Below, in pieces: positions 22,083-28,094 of a stretch of 32,796 nt of DNA. The position numbers and the translations under genes are program-made. The stretch's first letter is position 1. Each line of letters starts with the position of its first letter. The notes below the pieces were generated by a model, which saw nothing but the letters and a program-made list of their open reading frames with translations, was not told the origin of the DNA and searched no databases. Origin of the DNA: Roseobacter sp. (GTDB lineage: Bacteria > Pseudomonadota > Alphaproteobacteria > Rhodobacterales > Rhodobacteraceae). The DNA is taken from positions 1 to 32,796 of the forward strand of contig PCCY01000018.1 in the NCBI GenBank assembly GCA_002731875.1, read 5' to 3'.

Positions 22083-22357
22083 CATGCCACTCCTTTAGCT
22101 CTAGCCGCCGCTAGGTCGATCACCTGCGCCGTCGTGTTCGCTTTGACTTCGTTGGTTTCTCCGTCGCCTGCCGAGTCGCCGACAAGTTCGCTTTCGACGA
22201 ACCATGCGCGGTACAGTTCGGATCCAGTCCAAACGCGCAGTTCGTATTCCTCCTCGCCGAAGTTGGTCTGTCTGAAATTCAGAACCTGCCCAAGCCAGCC
22301 GTTAATCCGCAGTTTGACGAATTCGCCGATCTCGTATCCGAGCCATTCGTCAAACAT
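22082..22357 (-). CDS. Small SH3-like protein, 91 aa
   Basis: The segment YEIGEFVKLRINGWLGQVLN and the following YELRVWTG and RAWFVESELV give the strand order of a small SH3-like barrel; a polar tail with VIDLAAARAKG follows. It looks like a stand-alone relative of the modules in the next gene. The start overlaps the previous stop by 8 bases. Confidence 0.7.
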   Translation of the reverse strand: MFDEWLGYEIGEFVKLRINGWLGQVLNFRQTNFGEEEYELRVWTGSELYRAWFVESELVGDSAGDGETNEVKANTTAQVIDLAAARAKGVA

Positions 22358-22544
22358 TGGCGCCGTCCTTCATGCGCTGCAAACCAACCCACTGGCGCTT
22401 CTTGCGCCCGCCTTCGTCTGTTTCGACGAGATAGCTTCTGCCGCCATCTAGAAATTCCGACGAGCCGACAATGACGCCCTTTACGGTGATTTCGATTTCG
22501 TCGCCGAGCTCGTACTGCGTTGCCGCCGCCTTGACGGCGGTCAT
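22350..22544 (-). CDS. Small SH3-like protein, 64 aa
   Basis: YELGDEIEITVKGVIVGSSE, then SYLVETDEGGRKKRQWVG and LQRMKDG, gives the same GD-V/I start and barrel-like strand order as the two genes downstream. The function is unknown. The start overlaps the HTH gene stop (ATGA), so it is the second gene of the leftward operon. Confidence 0.7.
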   Translation of the reverse strand: MTAVKAAATQYELGDEIEITVKGVIVGSSEFLDGGRSYLVETDEGGRKKRQWVGLQRMKDGANV

Positions 22545-22774
22545 GCTGCAACTCCATCGATTGCGGCGATGCGCGGCATGCGGACCGGCTTTCGATAGCC
22601 GTCAACGTCGGGCGCGTAATGAATGACCGTATTGGCGTCGTCGCGCGGTTCAGCCGGCGGCGTGTTACCGGCGCATTTGTACGCCCACTGTTTGGAGATG
22701 CCGAGTTTCTCGGCGATGGTGGCGATTGACTTCCCGTCAGCCCGCATGGCGCAGGCGCTCTTTTCAACGTTCAT
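22541..22774 (-). CDS. HTH protein, first gene of the leftward operon
   Basis: The 77-residue protein has a resolvase-like helix-turn-helix: MRADGKSIATIAEKLGIS, then KQWAYKCAG (about 10-36). A proline-rich and basic tail follows. Its place, facing the repressor across the operator region, is that of a Cro-type regulator, though the fold is not clearly Cro. It is the first gene after two operator-controlled promoters. An AACCACCAC motif and AAGGA lie before the ATG. Confidence 0.8.
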   Translation of the reverse strand: MNVEKSACAMRADGKSIATIAEKLGISKQWAYKCAGNTPPAEPRDDANTVIHYAPDVDGYRKPVRMPRIAAIDGVAA

Positions 22775-22788
22775 GAGTGAGCGTCCTT

Positions 22789-22798
22789 TGTGGTGGTT
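22789..22798 (-). promoter_or_regulatory. AACCACCACA leader motif
   Basis: One copy on the minus strand is followed by AAGGA, about 10 bases before the ATG of the first leftward gene. Confidence 0.5.
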
Positions 22799-22846
22799 TC
22801 CCGAAAATTTTAACTTTTTTGCCGGGATTCGTTTACTACGTCACAA

Positions 22847-22875
22847 GGGATATGCTTTTTCGCCTATACGGTCAA
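22847..22875 (-). promoter_or_regulatory. Operator-embedded leftward promoter (inner)
   Basis: TTGACC (22870-22875), a 17-bp spacer and TATCCC (22847-22852) lie on the minus strand, with TAGGCGAAAAAGCATA (22851-22866) in the spacer. It drives the leftward operon from the HTH gene at 22774. Confidence 0.8.
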
Positions 22876-22878
22876 GGA

Positions 22879-22928
22879 TAAATATGCGATAACGCCTAGC
22901 CGTTGCAAAAAAAGCGCAAAAGCGCATA
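22879..22928 (-). promoter_or_regulatory. Leftward operator-promoter cassette (outer)
   Basis: On the minus strand a TATGCG half-site (from 22928) is followed by a T-run, then TTGCAA (22903-22908), an 18-bp spacer holding TAGGCGTTATCGCATA (22883-22898), and TATTTA (22879-22884). The layout matches the rightward cassettes at 23653 and 28022. Confidence 0.7.
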
Positions 22929-22932
22929 TGAG
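22903..22932 (+). promoter_or_regulatory. Probable repressor promoter
   Basis: TTGCAA (22903-22908), an 18-bp spacer and TATGAG (22927-22932) point to the repressor gene. It overlaps the leftward cassette on the other strand, so repressor bound at 22883-22898 lies just upstream and could activate or autoregulate it. Confidence 0.55.
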
Positions 22933-22956
22933 GCGGCTAGACAGGGAGAATGGAAA

Positions 22957-23631
22957 ATGAAGACAGAAACCATAGGGCAGCGAGTAAAGAAGCTGCGAAA
23001 GGATGTCGGCCTTACACAGACCGATCTTGCCAAGCAGTGCGGCGTCGACCAGGCGACCGTTTCAAAATGGGAGCGCGGCATCGATAAGCCGGGTTCAAAG
23101 TCGATCGCAGTGCTGGCCGATATGGCCGGCATGCCGGTAAGCGCTTTTCTTGGCATCAAGGCGGCGCCGCGAAACACGGCGCAAAACGTCAAAACGTTTC
23201 GCGTTGTCGCACCGCTTCAGGCCGGCGTTTGGCGGGAGGCGGTAGAGTGGCCGCCAGACGAGCAATATGACGTGCCTATTCCTTGGCATCCAAACATGCC
23301 GGACATGCCCATGACCGGCTATCTCGTCCAAGGCAACAGCATGAACAAGGTTTATCCAAGCGGGTCGCTTGTATTCGTTTCGTCAACTATTGCGAACGGA
23401 CTAAAGCCAAAAAGCGGACAGCGGGTATTGGTTCAACGGCGCAATAAAGACGGTTTATACGAAGCTACCCTAAAGGAATATGTCGTCGATGAAAACGGCA
23501 AGAAATGGCTATGGCCGCGCTCTCACGACCCGGAGTTTCAGGCGCCGATCGAGGTTGGCAAGAGCGACGATGACATAACGATTACCGGGATTGTTATGTA
23601 CTCCTTTATTGCCGAGCCGTTTTTGCGCTGA
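22957..23631 (+). CDS. CI-type repressor, HTH_XRE plus S24 self-cleaving domain
   Basis: The 224-residue lysogeny repressor has an XRE-type HTH (about 7-58; GLTQTDLAKQCGVDQATVSK) and a LexA-like S24 peptidase domain. It carries the Ala89-Gly90 cleavage bond (LQAG), catalytic Ser128 (GNSMNK) and Lys173 (ATLKEY). RecA filaments should trigger self-cleavage, which links induction to DNA damage. I chose the ATG at 22957 because GGGAGA lies 8 bases upstream; an earlier in-frame start would lie in the promoter. Its likely targets are the 16-bp operators across the window (inference). A terminator follows. Confidence 0.93.
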   Translation: MKTETIGQRVKKLRKDVGLTQTDLAKQCGVDQATVSKWERGIDKPGSKSIAVLADMAGMPVSAFLGIKAAPRNTAQNVKTFRVVAPLQAGVWREAVEWPPDEQYDVPIPWHPNMPDMPMTGYLVQGNSMNKVYPSGSLVFVSSTIANGLKPKSGQRVLVQRRNKDGLYEATLKEYVVDENGKKWLWPRSHDPEFQAPIEVGKSDDDITITGIVMYSFIAEPFLR

Positions 23632-23639
23632 AAAAAGAC

Positions 23640-23673
23640 AATGCGCGGGCGGTATGCGTTCGCGCATTTTTTT
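23640..23673 (+). terminator. Rho-independent terminator after the repressor
   Basis: AATGCGCG (23640-23647) pairs with CGCGCATT (23661-23668), and a run of seven T follows. A shorter alternative hairpin with a TTCG loop lies inside the same stretch and coincides with an operator-like site. Confidence 0.85.
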
Positions 23674-23703
23674 GTTGCATTAATAGGCGAAAACGCCTAG
23701 ATT
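23653..23703 (+). promoter_or_regulatory. Rightward operator-promoter cassette
   Basis: An operator-like TATGCGTTCGCGCATT (23653-23668) is followed 31 bp on by the perfect palindrome TAGGCGAAAACGCCTA (23684-23699). The latter lies between TTGCAT (23675-23680) and TAGATT (23698-23703) with a 17-bp spacer. This promoter should drive the RNA ligase-to-integrase operon. Confidence 0.85.
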
Positions 23704-23733
23704 GGCGTGAAATGGAATCGCGAGGACGAAAGC

Positions 23734-23913
23734 ATGACCACTGAAGTGCAACGAGTTAAGGCAGAAATAGAACGGCGCGTTAAGGGATACGACGTATTCC
23801 TCGCCGCTCTCCGCGAGATAATCGACCGCAGCAATAACGGCGAGCTTGGTACGTCGAAGGTCATCGACATGCGCAAGATTGCCGAGCGCGCGATTGCGGA
23901 GGTGGCGGTATGA
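23734..23913 (+). CDS. Small helical protein, 59 aa
   Basis: The first gene of the rightward operon encodes a charged, almost wholly helical peptide (EVQRVKAEIERRVKGYDVFL, then ALREIIDRSNN and MRKIAERAIAEVAV). No family is recognised. The start at 23734 has GAGGA upstream and lies about 30 bases after the promoter. The stop overlaps the RNA ligase start (ATGA). Confidence 0.7.
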   Translation: MTTEVQRVKAEIERRVKGYDVFLAALREIIDRSNNGELGTSKVIDMRKIAERAIAEVAV

Positions 23914-25031
23914 CCCACCCCACCATAACCCACATCGACGACGTTTTGCCGTCCGTCAAGGACCGAACCGATTTCGTCGTTGTCGACAAAGGCGATTACA
24001 CAGTCATTGACTACGTATACGCCTTGCCGGACAGCTTCGACGATCCGATACGGCGCGAGTGTCGCGGCATCAAGTTTGCGCGCGACGGCAGCATCCTGGC
24101 GCGGCCATTCCACAAATTCTTTAATATCGGCGAGCGCGAGGAAACACAGCCGGCGGCGATCGACTTCAACGAGCCGCACAGTGTTACGGAGAAGCTTGAC
24201 GGCACGATGATCCACGCAGCGTTCGTGAACGGCGTCGGTTGCTTTATGACGCGCATGGGCCGGACAGACCATGCGTTGCGCGCGGAGCGGCATTTCACGC
24301 GCGCCATTGAGCGCGAGTGCGCCATTCTAATGCATGGAGAGCATCCAGCGACTCCGATTTTCGAATGGACGGCGCCGGATAACCGCATAGTGGTGCGGTA
24401 CGAAGAAAGCGCGCTTACCCTATTGGCTATAAGACGCAACGAAGACGGCCATTACTACCCGCGCGCTGTTGTCGAGGATTGGGCCAAGGACATGGGCATA
24501 CCCCACGTCGCCCACCACACGCAGCGCCACAACAGTGCCGCGGACTTTCTCGCTTACGCTCGAGCGATACAAGGCGCGGAAGGCTTCGTCGTGCGGTTCG
24601 ATAGCGGACTATGGGTGAAAGCCAAAGGCGAGGACTACGTCCTGAAGCACCGCGCCAAGGACAGCATCATGCACGAGAAGAACATTCTCGCGCTAGTGCT
24701 AAGCGGCGGCATTGACGACGTTCTGCCGCTGCTCGACGACGCGGACGCTGATGCTGTCCGCGAGTATGCGACTGCGGTCGAGTTAGGTATCGCGGAACAG
24801 GCAGAGGCGCTTTGGGCGATTATTGCTGATAACGACAACGGTTACGACAGAAAGACGTTCGCAACGACAGTTGTGCCGAGGCTGCATCAGTCGTTGCGTC
24901 CACTAGCTTTTCAAATTTACGACGGCGTCGCACCGCGCCAGGCTATCACGGAGCGCCTTGCAGCCAACTGCAACAGCCAAACGCAGGTAGACGCATACCG
25001 ACCACTGCACGGCGCCGTTTGGCGCTACTGA
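23910..25031 (+). CDS. T4 RNA ligase 1-like RNA ligase
   Basis: The 373-residue enzyme should seal 5'-phosphate and 3'-hydroxyl RNA ends through an AMP-lysine intermediate. The nucleotidyl-transferase motifs are in order: K95-x-DG (TEKLDGTM), motif III/IIIa FEWTAPDNRIVV (151-162), motif IV EGFVVRF (224-230) and motif V VKAKGEDYVLKH (236-247). An upstream RECRGIKF block is typical of the Rnl1 group. A C-terminal domain (about 255-373) includes IIADNDNG. In T4 the enzyme repairs tRNAs cut by a host defence nuclease. No polynucleotide kinase partner is seen here. It is the second gene of the operator-controlled rightward operon. Confidence 0.87.
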   Translation: MTHPTITHIDDVLPSVKDRTDFVVVDKGDYTVIDYVYALPDSFDDPIRRECRGIKFARDGSILARPFHKFFNIGEREETQPAAIDFNEPHSVTEKLDGTMIHAAFVNGVGCFMTRMGRTDHALRAERHFTRAIERECAILMHGEHPATPIFEWTAPDNRIVVRYEESALTLLAIRRNEDGHYYPRAVVEDWAKDMGIPHVAHHTQRHNSAADFLAYARAIQGAEGFVVRFDSGLWVKAKGEDYVLKHRAKDSIMHEKNILALVLSGGIDDVLPLLDDADADAVREYATAVELGIAEQAEALWAIIADNDNGYDRKTFATTVVPRLHQSLRPLAFQIYDGVAPRQAITERLAANCNSQTQVDAYRPLHGAVWRY

Positions 25032-25034
25032 CCT

Positions 25035-25058
25035 AACCACCACAGGAGAACCACCACA
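25035..25058 (+). promoter_or_regulatory. Double AACCACCACA leader element, plus strand
   Basis: Copies at 25035-25044 and 25049-25058 flank AGGAG and run directly into the ATG at 25059. This is the only plus-strand occurrence and has the same build as the leaders at 11740 and 18317. Confidence 0.6.
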
Positions 25059-25214
25059 ATGTATCCGGTAATCACAGCACAAGAAGCATTCGCGCAGGGC
25101 AGCAAGCCGTGGCTGCTCTATCACATCGCCAGCAAGTACGGCCGCTCGCCTATCGCGCGCAAGTTGCGTGATACAGCGCGCGAGCTCGCTGCGCTTTTGG
25201 CTGCTGCGCGATGA
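25059..25214 (+). CDS. Small hypothetical protein, 51 aa
   Basis: The 51-codon frame starts right after the leader element and stops in an ATGA overlap with the next gene. The peptide has the segment VITAQEAFAQGSKPWLLYHI and a basic helical end (SPIARKLRDTARELAALLAA). The translational coupling and leader support it. No family is recognised. Confidence 0.7.
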   Translation: MYPVITAQEAFAQGSKPWLLYHIASKYGRSPIARKLRDTARELAALLAAAR

Positions 25215-25819
25215 GTGCCGCACTGAGGGCGGCACGGGACGCGGCGATGAAAAAGGCAGCGTCACTCCCGAAGGTGAAGATCAAAGGGGAAAGTCGAGGC
25301 GCGTTGATTTGCATCGACGAGATCGACCGCCTCCGCGCCAGCTGTGCTGAGCTTGAGAAGGCGCTCGGCGAAGTTCTGGAAATCATGCCGATGGACCGTG
25401 AAGAACTCGAAACAGGCCCGTTGCGAGTTGAGGAAATGTACAAGCGCGAAACTGGGAAAGAGCCGTCCGCAAACCATGACGAGTTTACGGAATGGTGTTG
25501 GTCAAAGGTCCGCCGCGCCCGCGCCACCCTCGCAGGGGCGCACATGGAAATGCCGCCGAAGCGCGAAATCAAAAGCACAATGGAAATTCTACAGCGCCTC
25601 GCGGACGGCGACAGGATCGTGTTTTCGGAGGACGGCGAAGAGGCATGGTTCGCAGGCGGCGACCGTGCGTTCGTCGGCAACGTCATCATCGAAATGCGCA
25701 GCAAGGGCTACCTCAAGCGCATGTGCGACGACGAAGAAAACTACCGCGGCTCAGGCGAGTACGACACGATCAGCGAAAAAGGCCGCGCCACCCTACAAGG
25801 ACAAGACAATGGCAGGTGA
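25211..25819 (+). CDS. Hypothetical protein, 202 aa
   Basis: No family is recognised. The N-terminal part holds a coiled-coil-like helix (IDEIDRLRASCAELEKALGE), the middle is acidic, and the last 80 residues look like a winged-helix-type fold (STMEILQRLADGDRIVF, EVV-like strands, then VGNVIIEMRSKGYLKRMC). The start is the ATG in the ATGA overlap. The stop region overlaps the next start by 11 bases. Confidence 0.7.
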   Translation: MSAALRAARDAAMKKAASLPKVKIKGESRGALICIDEIDRLRASCAELEKALGEVLEIMPMDREELETGPLRVEEMYKRETGKEPSANHDEFTEWCWSKVRRARATLAGAHMEMPPKREIKSTMEILQRLADGDRIVFSEDGEEAWFAGGDRAFVGNVIIEMRSKGYLKRMCDDEENYRGSGEYDTISEKGRATLQGQDNGR

Positions 25820-26216
25820 TATCGAGATTACGGACGAGATGGTTGAAGCCGCATGCAGGGCGTACTGGCCGCTCCACTGGCCGCAGCAATTCAGCGACGA
25901 CGATGCCGGTTCAATCCGCAAGCATATTCGAGCTAGCATCGAAGCCGTCTACCCTCCCATTGCCAAGACCGCCCAAGCGGAGGCGAGAGAGGCGGCTGCG
26001 GAGCGCGCTAAAACAGAGCTTGAGAATTGGGGCATTGACCTTCAGCACACATCCGACGCCTACCGCGATGCAGCCGTCAGCGGGGAATTCAACGGCAGAC
26101 GGATAAAGCCAGAATTTGCCAAAGAACAGGCCGTGCGGTTCAAGGAGCGCGCCGACGCCATCTATGACTTTGGCGAACCGCTCGCCGCCGCCATCCGCTC
26201 TATGGAGGTGGAGTGA
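25809..26216 (+). CDS. Hypothetical protein, 135 aa
   Basis: No named family is recognised. The start MAGDIEITDEMVEAACRAYW followed by IRKHIRASIEAV is a recurrent opening in phage hypotheticals that pair a short helical module with varied tails. A helical, charged C-terminal half follows. The ATG at 25809 lies inside the end of the previous gene and its stop overlaps the next start (TGATG). Confidence 0.7.
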   Translation: MAGDIEITDEMVEAACRAYWPLHWPQQFSDDDAGSIRKHIRASIEAVYPPIAKTAQAEAREAAAERAKTELENWGIDLQHTSDAYRDAAVSGEFNGRRIKPEFAKEQAVRFKERADAIYDFGEPLAAAIRSMEVE

Positions 26217-26557
26217 TGGGACAGCCTATCAAGACAATCGAAGTGACCGTACAAGGCTTCCCGCCAGTTACTGCATCGCATGTCACTGCCGCCGCCGCCT
26301 TTGCTGATGTGTGGAGGAAGTATCAAGTCTATGACGACAGGTGCACATTTCGCCGCTTCATGGAAATCGCGACACGCAGGGTTGTGCCAAATCCCCCCGG
26401 CGTAGGCGACCCGATCAATGTCTGCGGACGTCCTGCTTGGTCGCTGGAGCCTCCGGCGCACACACGCGCGTTTGTCTACGATGGAGAACGTGTTCCAATG
26501 CGGGCGCATCATTCTGAAATCGAAGATGCCCGTCTCCGCCACTCCAAGGACACATGA
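26216..26557 (+). CDS. Hypothetical protein, 113 aa
   Basis: No family is recognised. A strand TIEVTVQGFPPVTA is followed by helices (AAAAFADVWRKYQVYDD, then FRRFMEIATRRV) and a proline-rich tail. I chose the ATG at 26216 because it shares its A with the preceding TGA and GGAGG is nearby; a GTG at 26213 is also possible. The stop overlaps the excisionase-like gene start. Confidence 0.65.
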   Translation: MGQPIKTIEVTVQGFPPVTASHVTAAAAFADVWRKYQVYDDRCTFRRFMEIATRRVVPNPPGVGDPINVCGRPAWSLEPPAHTRAFVYDGERVPMRAHHSEIEDARLRHSKDT

Positions 26558-26817
26558 CCGTGAGCGCGCCAGCCAACGATAACGAACCGCGTCTTCTTAC
26601 CAGACAGGAGGCATCCACCTACCTTGGCATTAGTCCGTCGCTGTTTTCATCGTGGGTAAGCGACGGTTATATGCCGGCGGCGCTGGCATGGACAAAGCGA
26701 TGGGATAAACGCGCGATCGACGCGGTGCTTGATAAAGCTTCCGGTCTCGATAAAGGTGTAACCAATACGGAGACACCTTACGAGAAGTGGAAGCGGGAAA
26801 GTGAGAGTCGTGCTTGA
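26554..26817 (+). CDS. Excisionase-like HTH protein
   Basis: The 87-residue protein begins with PANDNEPRLLTRQEASTYLG, then ISPSLFSSWVSDGYMPAA and RWDKRAIDAVLD. This is a winged MerR/AlpA/Xis-type HTH: a first helix pair with the ISPS-W turn, then a wing. Its place directly upstream of, and overlapping, the integrase gene supports a recombination-directionality role. The GTG at 26560 has better spacing to AAGGA than the ATG at 26554, so the true start is uncertain by two codons. Confidence 0.8.
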   Translation: MTVSAPANDNEPRLLTRQEASTYLGISPSLFSSWVSDGYMPAALAWTKRWDKRAIDAVLDKASGLDKGVTNTETPYEKWKRESESRA

Positions 26818-27865
26818 AGGTATCCACAAGGTCAAAGCCAAACTAGCCGGGGGCAAGCAGAAATATTACCTGTACGCCTGGCGAGGCGGTCCGCTGCTTA
26901 GTGACGCGGACGGCAATGCGCTGCAGCCTGGTGACAAGCGCATAGCGAAAGCCTACGCAGACGCGCACGAGGCGGACAAGAAAAAGAACGACGACACGCT
27001 GCGAACGCTTATCGACGAGTTCCGCCGATCGACGGAATACACGGAGAAAGCAGACAAGACGCGCCGAGGTTACGACCTTTACCTAGGCAGGATCGAAAGC
27101 GCAGCGATTGCAGACATGCCGATCGAGGCCGTGCAGGATCCATCTGCGCGCGGTTCGTTCAAGGCATGGCGCGATACGATGGCGGATAAGCCGCGTTCCG
27201 CGGATTACGCTTGGGTTACGCTGGCGCGCGTGCTGTCTGTAGCGAAGGACAACGGCCGCATTGCGGTAAACGTGTGCGAGCGCGGCGGCAGGCTATACAA
27301 GGCTAATCGGTCGGAAATCATTTGGGAAGAAGATCACATCGCGGCCATGATGAAGGCGGCAAGACGGCCGCTGCAGATGGCGCTAATGCTTGGTCTTTGG
27401 ACAGGCCAGCGCGAAGGCGACCTATTGCGTGTGGCGTGGAATGCGTACGACGGCAAGTCGCTGCGCATCAAGCAAGGTAAGACAGGCGCACGAGTTACGA
27501 TTCCGGTTGGCGAGACGCTAAGGCAGATGCTTGATGCCGCGCCGCGTGTGTCGACGTCCATCCTTACGAACACACGCAACAAGCCGTGGACCGAAGACGG
27601 ATTCCGCGCGTCGTGGGCTACAGCGTACCGCAATAGCGGCCTGCCGATGGCTAAAGGCGAGAAGCTGCACTTCCACGACCTGCGCGGTACGGCCGTTACG
27701 CGCCTGGCGCTGGCTGGCTGCAGTAATTCGCAGATCGCCGCGATTACCGGCCATAGCCTGCGCGATGTCGAGGCAATCCTCGATACGCACTATCTAGGCG
27801 GGCGCGTCGAGCTCGCGGAGCAGGCTATGTTGAAGCTGGAACAACACGCACGGAAGGTGGTGTAG
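26801..27865 (+). CDS. int: Tyrosine site-specific integrase
   Basis: The 354-residue recombinase carries the full active site: Arg204 (TGQREGD), Lys227 (QGKTG), His292 and Arg295 (FHDLRG), His318 (TGHS) and Tyr331 (THYLG). An arm-type N-terminal domain (1-60) and a SAM-like core-binding domain (about 65-160) precede the catalytic domain. It would join the phage attP to a host attB. The GTG start overlaps the excisionase-like gene by 17 bases. It appears to be transcribed with the RNA ligase operon, so integrase would also rise on induction. No att core could be identified. Confidence 0.93.
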   Translation: MRVVLEGIHKVKAKLAGGKQKYYLYAWRGGPLLSDADGNALQPGDKRIAKAYADAHEADKKKNDDTLRTLIDEFRRSTEYTEKADKTRRGYDLYLGRIESAAIADMPIEAVQDPSARGSFKAWRDTMADKPRSADYAWVTLARVLSVAKDNGRIAVNVCERGGRLYKANRSEIIWEEDHIAAMMKAARRPLQMALMLGLWTGQREGDLLRVAWNAYDGKSLRIKQGKTGARVTIPVGETLRQMLDAAPRVSTSILTNTRNKPWTEDGFRASWATAYRNSGLPMAKGEKLHFHDLRGTAVTRLALAGCSNSQIAAITGHSLRDVEAILDTHYLGGRVELAEQAMLKLEQHARKVV

Positions 27866-27868
27866 GTT

Positions 27869-28024
27869 ATGAAAACACGTGAAGAAAAAAGAGACGCAAT
27901 GCTGAAGCAACTAGGCGTAAGCAAGGAGCAGTTTGAAAAAGACATGGAGTCCGTTAGGCGGCTGCGCCATTGCGCTGACGAATTTGTGAAACAGCGCGTC
28001 AACGAAGTGTTAGACAAAGATTAG
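27869..28024 (+). CDS. Small helical protein after integrase, 51 aa
   Basis: The 51-codon frame follows the integrase stop by three bases. The peptide is charged and helical (TREEKRDAMLKQLGVSKEQF, then EKDMESVRRLRH). No family is recognised. Its TAG stop lies within an operator-like sequence (28022-28037), so the gene ends exactly where the next promoter cassette begins. Confidence 0.65.
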   Translation: MKTREEKRDAMLKQLGVSKEQFEKDMESVRRLRHCADEFVKQRVNEVLDKD

Positions 28025-28072
28025 GCGCACGCGCATTTTTTTGTTGCGTCGTTAGGCGTTTTCGCATATTGA
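28022..28072 (+). promoter_or_regulatory. Rightward operator-promoter cassette before the helicase
   Basis: TAGGCGCACGCGCATT (28022-28037) and TAGGCGTTTTCGCATA (28053-28068) are 31 bp apart. The second lies between TTGCGT (28044-28049) and TATTGA (28067-28072), spacer 17. The 18-mer CGCGCATTTTTTTGTTGC (28030-28047) is identical to 23661-23678. The T-run after the weak hairpin may also act as a terminator for the preceding operon. Confidence 0.83.
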
Positions 28073-28094
28073 TGGAAAATCCATGGAGGCGCGT

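Noticed and set aside
25344..25808. In-frame upstream extension of the 25809 gene, and another long frame at 25492-26106
   Set aside because: Both overlap the 25211-25819 gene, whose start is coupled to its neighbour. The translations are Arg/Ala/Ser-rich shadows. Only the part from the ATG at 25809 looks real.
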